Assembly: GCF_001667315.1 (NCBI RefSeq)
Contig: NZ_LZHT01000041.1
Span: 248,001 to 312,000, forward strand
Length of the DNA: 64,000 nucleotides
Source of the DNA: Mycobacterium sp. 852002-10029_SCH5224772
GTDB taxonomy: Bacteria; Actinomycetota; Actinomycetes; Mycobacteriales; Mycobacteriaceae
Direction of reading: 5' to 3'
Shown here: positions 25,806 through 36,600 of the stretch, piece after piece
Layout: the number at the start of each line of letters is the position of its first letter
Position numbering within the stretch: the first letter of the stretch is position 1
Translations under genes and position numbers: made by a program
The notes under the pieces: generated by a model
Seen by the model: only the letters and a program-made list of their open reading frames with translations
What the model was told of the DNA's origin: nothing
Database searches by the model: none

Positions 25806-26158
25806 CCGGCGAGGCCGTCCTCGACGACGTGTCGTTCTGTCACCTCGTCGTCGGCGTCACCGACATGGACCGCGCACTGGCGTTCTACCGGGATGTCCTC
25901 GGCATGGACGTCGTCTTCGAATCCCTCATCTCCGGAGAGCCTTTCGACGCGGTGTTGCATGGCCACCGCAAACAGGAGGGCCGGGTGGTCGGCGGTCACA
26001 TCCCCGACCAGGACCCCTTCGAGATCGGCGGTGTCCGAATGTTTTTCGTCAAAGACCCGGACGGGACGCCGGTGGAGTTCATCGAACGGCCCCACGGGGC
26101 GCGTAGCACCTACGAAATGCACCGGGGTGTGCAGCTGCAGATGGGACCCGCGCAATGA
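25802..26158 (+). CDS. VOC/glyoxalase-fold dioxygenase-like protein
   Basis: 118 residues. One vicinal-oxygen-chelate module pair: CHLVVGVTDMDRALAFYRDVLGM at the start and FFVKDPDGTPVEFIERP at the end, with a metal-ligand histidine (H14) and glutamate (VEFIE) visible. Such proteins are lyases, dioxygenases or binding proteins. The ATG overlaps the preceding stop (ATGA) and its own stop overlaps the following SDR start (ATGA), so translation is coupled throughout. Confidence 0.85.
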   Translation: MTGEAVLDDVSFCHLVVGVTDMDRALAFYRDVLGMDVVFESLISGEPFDAVLHGHRKQEGRVVGGHIPDQDPFEIGGVRMFFVKDPDGTPVEFIERPHGARSTYEMHRGVQLQMGPAQ

Positions 26159-26928
26159 GCTACAGCCACGCCGATTCGATGCGCGGGCACGTCGCGATCG
26201 TCACCGGCGCCGCCCAGGGCGTCGGCAAGGGCGTGACCGGCGCGTTGCTCGAACGCGGCGCTGCGGTGCTGTTGGTCGACATCCAAGAGGAGGTCCTCGC
26301 GGCGACCACCGCTGAACTCCAGGCGATCGGACGGGTAGAGCCCCTCGTCGCCGATCTGCGCGACCCCGACAGCGCGCAGCGGATCGCGGCCGCCGCAATC
26401 GACGCCTTCGGGACGGCGCATGGCCTGGTGAACAACGCGATTGCCACCAACGAGCCCAAGGCATTCGTCGACATCACCACCGAAGATCTCGCACTCGGCT
26501 ATGAGGTCGGCCCGCGGGCGACCTTCCTGCTCATGCAGGCCGTGCACCCCCTGATGGTCAAGGCGGGCGGCGGGTCGATCGTCAATCTCGGCTCGGGGAC
26601 CGGGACGGGCGGCGAGCCCAAATGGGGCGGGTACGCGGCCGCCAAGGAAGGCATCCGCGGGCTGTCCAAGGTCGCGGCGCTGGAATGGGGACGCGACAAC
26701 ATCCGCGTCAACGTGATCTGCCCGTTCGCCGAGTCGGACGGCGTCAAGTACTGGAAGTCCTTCGCGCCCAAGGAGTACGAAAAGGCCGTCGGACGCGTGC
26801 CGATGAAGCGCATCGGCGACGTCCGCACCGACGTGGGCGCGTTGGTGGCGTTCCTGCTCGGCAGTGACGCGACGTTCATCACCGGGCAGACCATCCACGT
26901 CGACGGCGGGATCGGCTGCTTCCGGTGA
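26155..26928 (+). CDS. short-chain dehydrogenase/reductase
   Basis: 257 residues, classical SDR of normal size. Cofactor motif TGAAQGVGKG at 17-26, NNAIA in place of NNAG, the active-site serine in NLGSGTG and YxxxK in GYAAAKEG, and the C-terminal GQTIHVDGG. Overlaps its neighbours by 4 nt on both sides (ATGA and GTGA). With the divergent SDR at 23747 the locus encodes two SDRs, suggesting successive alcohol/ketone steps on one substrate. Confidence 0.9.
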   Translation: MSYSHADSMRGHVAIVTGAAQGVGKGVTGALLERGAAVLLVDIQEEVLAATTAELQAIGRVEPLVADLRDPDSAQRIAAAAIDAFGTAHGLVNNAIATNEPKAFVDITTEDLALGYEVGPRATFLLMQAVHPLMVKAGGGSIVNLGSGTGTGGEPKWGGYAAAKEGIRGLSKVAALEWGRDNIRVNVICPFAESDGVKYWKSFAPKEYEKAVGRVPMKRIGDVRTDVGALVAFLLGSDATFITGQTIHVDGGIGCFR

Positions 26929-27533
26929 CCGTTTCCGCCAGACCGGAGTCGCTCCGCGATCGGCAGCGCGCACAGATCCGCGCCGACATCCGGCGCGCGG
27001 CCTTCCGGTTGTTCGTCGAGCGCGGGTATGACGCAGTGACCACCGAGGAAATCGCCACGGCCGCAGGTGTTTCCCCGCGCACCTTCTTCCGCCACGTCCC
27101 GGCGAAGGAGGAGCTGCTCCTTGCGCCCGTGCGCTACGGCGGCGCCGCGATCGTCAATCTCCTCGAAGGTCGCCCGGCCGCCGAATCACCCGACATCGCG
27201 CTGATCAACGCCATCATCACCCGGACCCGCTCGTTCGAGCAGGCCGACACCGAAGAGTGGCGTGAGGCTTTGCTGGTGGCTCCCGATCTGCTCGACAAGG
27301 TCACGGTGCATCGGCCCGCCGACAAGGAACGGGCCACCAAGCTCATCGCCGAACGGATGGGCGTCGACCCCGAGACCGATCTCCGTCCCGGCTTGCTCGT
27401 CCAAATTGCCTTTGCGGCGGCCGATTTCGCCTTCCAGCAATGGGTGCGACAGTCCGGGAAGCCGTGGCCGCTCGACCGCTACGTCGCCGAGGCCCTCGAC
27501 GCGGTGAAAAGTCCGCACTGGAGACGGAAGTGA
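26925..27533 (+). CDS. TetR/AcrR family transcriptional regulator
   Basis: 202 residues from a GTG start that overlaps the SDR stop (GTGA). Helix-turn-helix: YDAVTTEEIATAAGVSPRTFFRHVPAKEELL, the subclass with a C-terminal TetR_C domain typical of MftR-like regulators. As the last gene of the operon it is positioned for feedback control, with the palindrome at 24632-24654 as the likely operator for both this operon and the divergent SDR. Confidence 0.9.
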   Translation: MTVSARPESLRDRQRAQIRADIRRAAFRLFVERGYDAVTTEEIATAAGVSPRTFFRHVPAKEELLLAPVRYGGAAIVNLLEGRPAAESPDIALINAIITRTRSFEQADTEEWREALLVAPDLLDKVTVHRPADKERATKLIAERMGVDPETDLRPGLLVQIAFAAADFAFQQWVRQSGKPWPLDRYVAEALDAVKSPHWRRK

Positions 27534-27538
27534 ATCGA

Positions 27539-28528
27539 TCAGCGCCGCTCGAGCGCCTCGGGATTGGCGATCCGGATCGGCGCCCCGTCCAGAAAGGCCA
27601 CCACTGACTCCACGGTGTCGGAGTAGAAGGCGCCGAGCATCTCGCGAGTGACGTACCCCAGGTGGGGAGACAGGGTCACATTCGGGAGCAGCCGCAACCG
27701 GTGATCGCTGGGCAGCGGTTCGATGTCAAACACGTCCAGCCCCGCGCCGGCGATACGCCCGTCTTCCAACGCGGCGATCAGTGCCCCCTCATCGACGATC
27801 GGGCCCCGAGACGTGTTGATCAGATAGGCGTGCGGCTTCATCAGGGCCAGCTCGGACGCGCCGACGAGGCCATGGGTGCGCTCCGAGAGCACCAGATGGA
27901 TGGAGACCACGTCGGCGGCTTCGAAAAGGTCGGCCTTCTCCACCCGCCGGGCGCCCACGCTCGCGGCGGCGTCCTCGGTGAGATTTTGGCTCCACGCAAT
28001 GACTTCCATGTCGAACGCCTTGGCGTACTTGGCCATTCGTGCGCCGACCCTACCCAGACCGAGCAGACCGAGCGTCTTGCCCGCCAGCGTCATACCCGCG
28101 GCGCTCTGCCACCCACCGTCGCGCATGTGCCGATGCTCTTCCGCCAGATGGCGCACCGTCGCGATCATCAAACCCCAGGCGAGTTCCGGCGTCGCGTCGC
28201 GCATGGACCTGAATCGTGAGTGTCCGAAATCGGAATGGGCGACCAGGATCCCGTGCCCGGTGGCGGCGGCCATATCCAGGTTCGGCAAACTCTTGCCGAC
28301 GATGGTGATCAGCCTCAGGTTCGGCAGCCGCTCGATCAGTGTTCGCGGAAACGCCATCCGCTCGCGCAGGGTGCACACCACATCGAACGTCCGCAGCGCT
28401 TCGGCGGCCCTCGCTTCGGAGAGATGGCGGTCGAAAACGGTGATGTCGGCCCGGTTCTGCACCGGTGACCAGTCGGCGACCTGCAAGGCCACCCCGGCGT
28501 AGTCATCGAGTATCGCCACCTTGGGCAT
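27539..28528 (-). CDS. D-isomer specific 2-hydroxyacid dehydrogenase
   Basis: 329 residues starting at ATG 28526-28528. NAD-binding GLGRVGARMAKYAKAF near 154-170, the arginine of the TSRGPIVDEGAL segment, the glutamate of DVFDIEPLP and catalytic histidine of SPHLGY are all present, the standard SerA/PdxB/GyaR active site. An open frame continues 55 codons upstream but that part is antisense to prpR and lacks family similarity. It reduces a 2-ketoacid or oxidises a D-2-hydroxyacid; 13 nt downstream of prpR on the same strand. Confidence 0.88.
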   Translation of the reverse strand: MPKVAILDDYAGVALQVADWSPVQNRADITVFDRHLSEARAAEALRTFDVVCTLRERMAFPRTLIERLPNLRLITIVGKSLPNLDMAAATGHGILVAHSDFGHSRFRSMRDATPELAWGLMIATVRHLAEEHRHMRDGGWQSAAGMTLAGKTLGLLGLGRVGARMAKYAKAFDMEVIAWSQNLTEDAAASVGARRVEKADLFEAADVVSIHLVLSERTHGLVGASELALMKPHAYLINTSRGPIVDEGALIAALEDGRIAGAGLDVFDIEPLPSDHRLRLLPNVTLSPHLGYVTREMLGAFYSDTVESVVAFLDGAPIRIANPEALERR

Positions 28529-28541
28529 GTGCACTCTCCAA

Positions 28542-29966
28542 TCAGGGCGTGATCGCGGGCGGGTACGGCAGATCGGTGCTGTTGTGCGGATCGGCGTAGA
28601 CCGGGTGGCCGAGGTAGGGGAACGCACGTTGCGGGCACGCGGGCCGGTCGCAGATCTTGCAGCCGGCGCCGATCGGCACGATCGCCTCGGCATCGGCCAA
28701 ATCGATGCCGACCGAGTAGATCAGTTTCTCCGCGTGCGCGACGTCGCATCCCAGTCCGATCGCGAAGCTCTTGTCCGGGCCGAGGTAACGGCTCGGCTCC
28801 GTTGTGGTGGTCCGGGCGATCCAGAAGTAGGTGCGCTGGTCGGGCATCTGCGCGACCTGGGTCAGAAACTGGCCGGGCCGGGAAAACGCGTGGTGGACCA
28901 CCCACAGCGGGCAGTTGCCGCCGACGCGGGAGAAGTGAAAGGCCGTGGCGGACTGGCGTTTCGAGATGTTCCCGGCGCTGTCGGTGCGGACGAAGATGAA
29001 CGGCACCCCCCGCGCGTTCGGGCGTTGCAGGGTGGACAGCCGGTGGCAGATGGTTTCGAATCCCACCTCGAATCGCCTTGCCAGCTGGTCGATGTCGTAG
29101 CGGACACTCTCGGCGACGTCCAGGAATCTCAGGTAGGGCAACAGCAGCGCGCCGGCAAAATAGTTGGCCAGCCCGATGCGCGCCACACCGCGGGCATCGT
29201 CGCTGAGCTGATCATCGCCGGCGATGATCCCGGTGATCAGCCTTTCCTGCGTGAGCAGGGCGACCTGGGTGGCGAGCTGAAAGGCACGCTGGCCCGGATG
29301 TAGCCACCGGGCCAGGTACACGGTTTTCGATTCCGGCGCGAACAGGCGTTTGGAGTTGGGGCCCAACACCTGGCCGTCGTCGATCACCACCGTGACGCCG
29401 AGTTGGTCTGCGAGCAGCTGCGCGAGCTGGCCGTCGAGTCCGCCAATTCGCAAGTGGTTCTTGGTGAACAGATCTTCGGCCGCGATGTCGAGTTCACCGA
29501 TGTAGTTCTTGCGGTCGTAGAAGAAATCCCGAACCTCTTCGAACGGCATCGGCTGCTGGGACAGCGCCGACGTGTCGGAAACGTCTAGGTTCGCCCGACT
29601 GTGCAGGGCCTCCAGGTCGGCGGTGGTGTCGTGCAGCCGCCGGTGCAGGTTGACCAGAGTCTGACCGATCGCGGGCATGCGGGCGACGAGCTCCTCGACT
29701 TGCGCGGCCGTGACGGGCCCGTCGGCGAGCACCTCCCGAAGGTCGGAGATCAAGCGGGCATCGGACTCCGGCGCAAAGTACTGGCTCGGCAGGTCGAATC
29801 GGTCGGTAAGGCTGAGTAATACCGGAACGGTGATCGGGCGCTGGTCATTCTCGAGTTGGTTGACGTAGCTGGTCGACAGCCCCAGGACGCGCGCCAGCGC
29901 CACCTGGGTCAGCCCCTGCTCCTCGCGCAATCGCCGTAGCCGCGCTCCGGCGAACGTCTTCGCCAC
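28542..29966 (-). CDS. prpR: PrpR, XRE-family activator of the methylcitrate cycle
   Basis: 474 residues from GTG 29966. The N-terminal XRE helix-turn-helix ([32 protein letters not shown]) is followed by an ImmA/IrrE-like region and a C-terminal DUF2083-type domain with CKICDRPAC, three cysteines in CX2CX4C spacing. M. tuberculosis PrpR uses this C-terminal domain to hold a 4Fe-4S cluster and sense short-chain acyl-CoA. A longer frame reaches 30050 but would occupy the prp promoter. Divergent from prpDBC, which it is expected to activate on propionate or cholesterol-derived carbon. Confidence 0.93.
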   Translation of the reverse strand: MAKTFAGARLRRLREEQGLTQVALARVLGLSTSYVNQLENDQRPITVPVLLSLTDRFDLPSQYFAPESDARLISDLREVLADGPVTAAQVEELVARMPAIGQTLVNLHRRLHDTTADLEALHSRANLDVSDTSALSQQPMPFEEVRDFFYDRKNYIGELDIAAEDLFTKNHLRIGGLDGQLAQLLADQLGVTVVIDDGQVLGPNSKRLFAPESKTVYLARWLHPGQRAFQLATQVALLTQERLITGIIAGDDQLSDDARGVARIGLANYFAGALLLPYLRFLDVAESVRYDIDQLARRFEVGFETICHRLSTLQRPNARGVPFIFVRTDSAGNISKRQSATAFHFSRVGGNCPLWVVHHAFSRPGQFLTQVAQMPDQRTYFWIARTTTTEPSRYLGPDKSFAIGLGCDVAHAEKLIYSVGIDLADAEAIVPIGAGCKICDRPACPQRAFPYLGHPVYADPHNSTDLPYPPAITP

Positions 29967-30085
29967 GGGTCCCACCGTACGCCCGACGCCTTTCACAACA
30001 TTCGCAAAATCTCGCGCATAAGGACACAAATTTACGCCTTTACAGGGCATTTACCCGGCAACTGGTCGTGCGTACTGTGCGTCCT
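29967..30085. promoter_or_regulatory. prpR-prpD divergent promoter region
   Basis: 119 nt between the two divergent starts, AT-richer than its surroundings. It contains TTCGCAAA at 30001-30008, close to the TTTGCAAA core reported for PrpR binding, and TTTCACAACA immediately before it as a possible degenerate second half. The assignment of this site to PrpR is by resemblance only. Confidence 0.55.
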
Positions 30086-31591
30086 ATGCGCGTACACGAC
30101 GTTCGAACCCGGCGTAGCGCCGACGACTTCCCCCGTAGTGAGCACCTGGCGTGGAAGATCGCGGAGGTCGCCGCGGACCCGGTGGAGGTGCCCGCGGACA
30201 CCGAAGCGATGGTGATCAACCGCGTCATCGACAACGCCGCGGTGTCGGCCGCCTCGCTGGTCCGTCGTCCGGTGGCGGTCGCGCGGGCTCAGGCGCGCGC
30301 GCACCCGAGCGCGGTCCATGGCGCGAAGGTTTTCGGGATCGAGGGCGATTACTCCCCTGGGTGGGCGGCCTGGGCCAACGGCGTCGCCGTGCGTGAACTG
30401 GATTTTCACGACACCTTCCTGGCCGCCGAGTACTCCCACCCGGGCGACAACATTCCCCCAATGGTTGCCGTGGCCCAGCACCTCGGGATCAGCGGAGCCG
30501 ATCTGATCCGGGGGATCGCGACCGGTTACGAGGTCCAGATCGATCTGGCCATGGGAATCTGCTTGCACGAACACAAGATTGACCATGTTGCGCACCTGGG
30601 TCCGTCGGTGGCCGCGGGCCTGGGCACGATGCTGCGCCTGGACACCGAGACCATCTATCAGGCGATCGGGCAGGCGCTGCATTTGACGACCGCCACCCGG
30701 CAGTCGCGCAAGGGTCTGATTTCGAGCTGGAAGGCGTTCGCGCCCGCCTGGGCCGGCAAGGTCGCCATCGAGGCCGTCGACCGCGCGATGCGCGGCGAGG
30801 GCGCGCCCGCCCCGATCTGGGAGGGTGAGGACGGGGTGATCGCCTGGCTGCTCTCGGGTCCCGAGCACACCTATCACGTCGCGCTGCCCGAACCCGGTGA
30901 GCCCAAACGCGCCATCCTGGACAGCTACACCAAGGAGCATTCGGCGGAGTATCAGAGTCAGGCGCTGATCGATTTGGCCCGCCGGATGCGCACCCGGATC
31001 GGGGATCTGGGCCAGGTCGCGACGATCGTGCTGCACACCAGCCATCACACCCACTATGTGATCGGCACCGGGTCGGGCGATCCACAGAAGTTCGACCCGG
31101 ATGCTTCACGCGAGACGCTGGATCACTCGGTGATGTACATCTTCGCGGTCGCGCTGCAGGACGGAACCTGGCATCACGAGCGGTCCTACGCGCCGCAGCG
31201 CGCGCACCGGGCCGACACCGTCGAGCTGTGGCACAAGATCTCGACGGTCGAGGATCCCGAATGGACCCGGCGCTACCACTCGGCGGATCCGGCGGAGAAG
31301 GCGTTCGGTGCGCGCGCCGAGGTCACCCTCAAAAACGGTGAGGTCATCGTCGACGAGATCGCCGTCGCCGACGCTCATCCATTGGGGGCCAGGCCGTTTG
31401 GGCGAAAGCAGTACATCGGGAAGTTCACCGAGCTGGCCGAAGGTGTGCTCAGCGACACCGAACAGCAGCGGTTCCTGTCGGCGGCCGAAGCCCTGGCGGA
31501 CCTGCAGGCCGGCACTTTGGGCGCCCTCAATATCACGGTCGGTCCACGGGTACTGGACACGGCGCCCAGCATCCCCTCGGGGATCTTCTGA
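30086..31591 (+). CDS. prpD: 2-methylcitrate dehydratase PrpD
   Basis: 501 residues of the MmgE/PrpD family, with the conserved helical-domain stretches [17 protein letters not shown] and [25 protein letters not shown]. It dehydrates 2-methylcitrate to 2-methyl-cis-aconitate. ATG 30086 is preferred; a GTG at 30068 would add six residues. The stop overlaps the prpB start (TGATG at 31589-31593). First gene of the plus-strand prp operon. Confidence 0.94.
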   Translation: MRVHDVRTRRSADDFPRSEHLAWKIAEVAADPVEVPADTEAMVINRVIDNAAVSAASLVRRPVAVARAQARAHPSAVHGAKVFGIEGDYSPGWAAWANGVAVRELDFHDTFLAAEYSHPGDNIPPMVAVAQHLGISGADLIRGIATGYEVQIDLAMGICLHEHKIDHVAHLGPSVAAGLGTMLRLDTETIYQAIGQALHLTTATRQSRKGLISSWKAFAPAWAGKVAIEAVDRAMRGEGAPAPIWEGEDGVIAWLLSGPEHTYHVALPEPGEPKRAILDSYTKEHSAEYQSQALIDLARRMRTRIGDLGQVATIVLHTSHHTHYVIGTGSGDPQKFDPDASRETLDHSVMYIFAVALQDGTWHHERSYAPQRAHRADTVELWHKISTVEDPEWTRRYHSADPAEKAFGARAEVTLKNGEVIVDEIAVADAHPLGARPFGRKQYIGKFTELAEGVLSDTEQQRFLSAAEALADLQAGTLGALNITVGPRVLDTAPSIPSGIF

Positions 31592-32505
31592 TGAGCGGGC
31601 TGATCGGCGGGGCCGTCGCGGCGACCGACAAGCGGGCACAATTCCGTTCCGCGCTGGAAAGCGGCCGGCTGCAACGGTTCCCGGGCGCCTTCTCACCGCT
31701 GGTGGCAAAACTCGTCGCCGAGCTCGGGTTCGACGGGGTGTACGTGTCCGGGGCGGTGCTCGCCGCCGACCTCGGCCTGCCCGACATCGGCCTGACCACC
31801 CTGACCGAAGTCGCCGGTCGTGGCGCCCAGATCGCAGGGGTGACCGATCTGCCCACGCTGATCGACGCCGACACCGGCTTCGGTGAGCCGATGAGCGCGG
31901 CGCGCACGGTGACGGTGCTCGAGGACGCCGGGCTGGCCGGCTGCCACCTCGAGGACCAGGAAAACCCCAAGCGCTGCGGGCATCTCGACGGCAAGACCGT
32001 GGTGCCGGCCGCCGAGATGATCAAACGGTTGCGGGCCGCCGTCTGCGCCCGCCGCGACCCGAATTTCATCGTCTGCGCCCGCACCGACGCAGCCGACATC
32101 GAAGGGGTGCCGGCCGCGATCGAGCGCGCCAAGGCCTACGCGGACGCGGGTGCGGACCTGATCTTCACCGAAGCCCTGCACACCCCTGCAGAATTCGAGC
32201 GGTTCCGCGCCGCGGTCGACACGCCGCTGCTCGCCAACATGACCGAATTCGGCAAATCGCCGTTGCTGAGCGCCGGGCAGCTATCCGACATCGGCTACAA
32301 CGTGGTGATCTACCCTGTCACCACGCTGCGGTTGGCCATGCACGCGGTCGAGGCCGGTCTTCGTGAAATCGCCGAGACCGGAACACAATCGGGCCTGATC
32401 AACCGGATGCAACGCCGCAGCAGGCTCTACGAGTTGCTGCGCTACGCCGATTACAGCCAATTCGATTCCGACATCTACAACTTCACCGTGCAAGGAGACA
32501 TGTAA
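31591..32505 (+). CDS. prpB: 2-methylisocitrate lyase PrpB
   Basis: 304 residues of the isocitrate lyase/PEP mutase superfamily. The signature KRCGH is at 127-131 and the metal-binding DADTGFG at 92-98. It cleaves 2-methylisocitrate to pyruvate and succinate. M. tuberculosis has no prpB and uses isocitrate lyase for this step, so its presence separates this organism from the tubercle bacilli. Start and stop overlap prpD and prpC (TGATG and TAATG), a fully coupled operon. Confidence 0.94.
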   Translation: MSGLIGGAVAATDKRAQFRSALESGRLQRFPGAFSPLVAKLVAELGFDGVYVSGAVLAADLGLPDIGLTTLTEVAGRGAQIAGVTDLPTLIDADTGFGEPMSAARTVTVLEDAGLAGCHLEDQENPKRCGHLDGKTVVPAAEMIKRLRAAVCARRDPNFIVCARTDAADIEGVPAAIERAKAYADAGADLIFTEALHTPAEFERFRAAVDTPLLANMTEFGKSPLLSAGQLSDIGYNVVIYPVTTLRLAMHAVEAGLREIAETGTQSGLINRMQRRSRLYELLRYADYSQFDSDIYNFTVQGDM

Positions 32506-33632
32506 TGAGCACCGTCGAAGACAACCACCCCCGCATCTATAAAGGCCTGGCCGGTGTCGTCGTCGACACGACCGCCATTTCCAAGGTCGTCCCCGAGACC
32601 AACTCGCTGACCTACCGCGGCTACGCGGTCCAAGACCTCGCCGCCGCCTGCAGCTTCGAGCAGGTCGCCTACCTGCTGTGGCACGGCGAGCTCCCCGACG
32701 AGCAGCAGCTGGCACTGTTCACCCAGCGGGAACGAGCGGCCCGCAGGCTGAACCGATCGCAGTTGTCGTTATTGACCAAATTGCCCGACACGTGTCACCC
32801 GATGGATGTGGTGCGCACCTTCATCAGCTCGATGGGTGCCGAAGACCCCGACGAGGACGACAGCAGGCCGGCGGCCAACTACGCCAAGGCGCTGCGGATG
32901 TTCGCGGTGCTGCCCACCATCGTCGCGGCCGACATGCGCCGCCGGCGCGGCCTGGAACCCATCGCGCCGCACAGCCACATGAGCTACGCCCAGAATTTCT
33001 TGCACATGTGCTTCGGCGATGTCCCCGAGCAGGTGATCGTCGACGCATTCGAACAGTCCATGGTGCTCTACGCCGAGCACAGCTTCAACGCCTCGACCTT
33101 CGCCGCGCGGGTGGTCACCTCGACCCAGTCCGACATCTACAGCGCGGTCACCGCCGCCATCGGCGCGCTCAAGGGCTCGCTGCACGGCGGCGCCAACGAA
33201 GCGGTCATGCACGACATGATCGAAATCGGAAGCGTCGAGCGGGCTTCGCAGTGGCTACAGGACAAACTGGATCGCCAAGACAAGATCATGGGCTTCGGCC
33301 ACCGCGTCTACAAGAACGGCGACTCCCGGGTGCCGACCATGAAGAAAGCACTCCAGCGCGTCGCCGCGGCACGTGACGGTCAGAAGTGGCTCGACATCTA
33401 CCAGGTCCTGGAAAAGGGGATGGCGCAGGCCAACGGCATCAAGCCGAACCTCGACTTTCCGACCGGGCCGGCCTATTACCTGATGGGCTTCGACATCGGG
33501 GCCTTCACGCCGATTTTCGTGATGAGCCGCATTACCGGGTGGACGGCACACATCATCGAGCAGACCGCGTCCAACGCGTTGATCCGTCCGCTCAGCGAAT
33601 ATGTCGGACCGCCGCAGCGCGCTCTATCGTAA
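32505..33632 (+). CDS. prpC: 2-methylcitrate synthase PrpC
   Basis: 375 residues, citrate synthase fold of the short (type I) class. Catalytic triad: H227 in SLHGGANEA, H266 in GFGHRVYK and D317 in LDFPTGP. It condenses propionyl-CoA with oxaloacetate to 2-methylcitrate, the entry step of the cycle. Its ATG overlaps the prpB stop (TAATG). It is followed only 5 nt later by pyruvate carboxylase on the same strand. Confidence 0.94.
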   Translation: MSTVEDNHPRIYKGLAGVVVDTTAISKVVPETNSLTYRGYAVQDLAAACSFEQVAYLLWHGELPDEQQLALFTQRERAARRLNRSQLSLLTKLPDTCHPMDVVRTFISSMGAEDPDEDDSRPAANYAKALRMFAVLPTIVAADMRRRRGLEPIAPHSHMSYAQNFLHMCFGDVPEQVIVDAFEQSMVLYAEHSFNASTFAARVVTSTQSDIYSAVTAAIGALKGSLHGGANEAVMHDMIEIGSVERASQWLQDKLDRQDKIMGFGHRVYKNGDSRVPTMKKALQRVAAARDGQKWLDIYQVLEKGMAQANGIKPNLDFPTGPAYYLMGFDIGAFTPIFVMSRITGWTAHIIEQTASNALIRPLSEYVGPPQRALS

Positions 33633-33637
33633 ATACC

Positions 33638-36600
33638 GTGCTGACGAAAGTCCTGGTCGCCAATCGCGGCGAGATCGCGATCCGCGCCTTCCGCGCCGCC
33701 TACGAACTGGAACTGGCCACCGTGGCGGTCTATCCCTACGAGGACCGCAATTCGGTGCATCGGCTCAAGGCCGACGAGTCATACCAGATCGGGGAGGAGG
33801 GCCACCCGGTCCGCGCCTACCTGTCGGTCGACGACATCGTCGAAACGGCGCGGGCGTGCGGGGCGGACGCGATCTACCCCGGCTATGGCTTCCTGTCCGA
33901 GAACCCGGACCTGGCGGCGGCGTGTGCGGCGGCCGGGATCACGTTCGTCGGCCCGAGTGCGGAGGTGCTGGAGCTCACCGGCAACAAGTCGCGGGCGATC
34001 GCGGCGGCCCGGGCGGCGGGACTTCCGGTGCTGGCCTCCTCGGCGCCCTCGACATCGGTGGACGAGCTGGTCACGGTCGCCGAGTCGATGACGTTTCCGC
34101 TGTTCGTCAAGGCGGTCGCCGGTGGTGGCGGCCGCGGGATGCGCCGGGTCACCGACCCGGCGGCGCTGCCAGAGGCGATCGAGGCCGCCAGCCGCGAGGC
34201 CGAATCCGCCTTCGGGGATGCCTCGGTGTTTCTCGAGCAGGCGGTGATCAATCCGCGTCACATCGAGGTCCAGATCCTGGCCGACAATCACGGCAACGTG
34301 ATCCACCTCTATGAACGGGACTGCAGCGTGCAGCGGCGCCACCAGAAGGTGGTCGAAATTGCGCCGGCACCCAACCTGGATCCACAACTGCGCGAACGCA
34401 TTTGCGCGGACGCGGTGGCGTTCGCGCAAGGCATCGGCTACACCTGTGCGGGCACGGTCGAGTTCCTGCTCGACGAACGCGGCAATCACGTGTTCATCGA
34501 GATGAACCCGCGCATCCAGGTGGAGCACACGGTGACCGAGGAGATCACCGACGTCGACCTGGTGTCCGCCCAGCTGCGGATCGCGTCCGGTCAAACGCTG
34601 GAAGAGATTGGTCTGAGCCAGGATTCGATCGCTCCGCACGGTGCGGCGCTGCAATGCCGCATCACCACGGAAGATCCGGCGAACGGCTTTCGTCCGGACA
34701 CCGGCCGCATCACCGCGTACCGCACCCCGGGCGGTGCGGGAATCCGCTTGGACGGCGGTACGACGCTGGGCGCGGAGATCAGCGCGCATTTCGACTCGAT
34801 GCTGATCAAGCTGACGTGCCGGGGCCGTGACTTCCCCACGGCGGTGCGCCGGGCCCGACGGGCGGTCGCGGAATTCCGGATTCGTGGTGTGTCTACCAAC
34901 ATTCCCTTCCTGCAGGCGGTTCTGGATGACGCGGATTTCCAGGCCGGACGTGTCACCACGTCATTCATCGAGCAGCGCCCGCAGCTGCTCACGGCGCGCA
35001 GCTCCGCCGACCGCGGCACCAAAATTCTCAGCTACCTGGCCGACGTCACCGTCAACAAGCCGCACGGCGAGCGCCCGTCGACGGTGTACCCGCACGACAA
35101 GCTGCCCGACATCGACCTGTCGACGGATCCGCCCGCGGGCTCCAAGCAGCGTTTGACCGAACTCGGGCCGCAGCGATTCGCGGCCTGGCTCCGCGAGTCG
35201 CGCGGCGTCGCCGTCACGGATACCACGTTCCGCGACGCGCACCAGTCGCTGCTGGCGACTCGGGTCCGCACCACCGGCCTGATCAAGGTGGCGCCCTACC
35301 TCGCGCGGACGATGCCGCAATTGTTGTCGGTGGAGTGCTGGGGCGGTGCGACTTACGATGTGGCGCTGCGGTTCTTGAAAGAGGACCCGTGGGAACGGCT
35401 GGCCGTGCTGCGGGACGCGATGCCCAACATCTGTCTGCAGATGCTGCTGCGCGGGCGCAACACCGTCGGCTACACGCCCTATCCGGAGACGGTGACGACG
35501 GCGTTCGTCGAGGAGGCGACGGCCACCGGCATCGACATCTTCCGGATCTTCGACGCGTTGAACAATGTTGACTCGATGCGGCCGGCCATCGACGCGGTGC
35601 GCGACACCGGCACGGCGGTGGCCGAGGTGGCGATGTCTTACACCGGTGATCTGTCCGATCCGGACGAAAAGCTTTACACGCTCGACTATTATCTCAAGTT
35701 GGCCGAACAGATCGTCGACGCGGGTGCGCACGTCCTGGCGATCAAGGACATGGCCGGATTGTTGCGCGCCCCGGCCGCCGCGACCCTGGTCTCGGCGCTG
35801 AAATCCCGATTCGACCTGCCGGTGCACGTGCACACCCACGACACCCCGGGCGGACAGCTGGCGAGCTACGTGGCGGCCTGGCACGCGGGGGCCGACGCCG
35901 TCGACGGCGCCGCCGCACCGCTCGCGGGGACCACCAGCCAGCCCGCGCTGTCGTCGATCGTGGCCGCCGCTGCCAACACCGACTACGACACCGGCTTGTC
36001 ACTGCCGGCGGTATGCGACCTGGAGCCGTACTGGGAGGCGCTCCGAAAGGTGTACGCGCCGTTTGAATCCGGGCTTCCCTCCCCGACGGGCCGGGTCTAC
36101 CACCACGAGATCCCGGGCGGCCAATTGTCGAACCTGCGCCAGCAGGCCATCGCGCTGGGCCTCGGCGACCGGTTCGAGGACATCGAAAACGCCTACGCCG
36201 GCGCCGACTCCATCCTGGGGCACCTCGTCAAGGTGACGCCGTCGAGCAAGGTGGTCGGCGACTTGGCGCTGGCGCTGGTCGGAGCCGGCGTCAGCGCGCA
36301 GGACTTCGCCGACGACCCCGCGCGTTACGACATCCCGGACTCGGTCATCGGCTTTTTGCGCGGCGAACTCGGCGACCCGCCGGGCGGCTGGCCGGAGCCG
36401 TTGCGTACCAAGGCGTTAGACGGTCGCGGGCCGGCGAAACCCGAGCAGCCGCTGACGGCCGCGGACGAAAAGGCGTTGGCCGCACCGGGCACCGGCCGGC
36501 AGGCGGCGCTGAATCGGCTGCTGTTCCCCGGGCCGGCCAAAGAACTCGAGGACCACCGCGAGACCTATGGCGACACCTCGGGACTGAGCGCCAACCAGTT

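Noticed and set aside
33779..34789. 336-codon minus-strand frame inside pyc
   Set aside because: Antisense to the biotin carboxylase domain; Arg/His-rich and without motifs.
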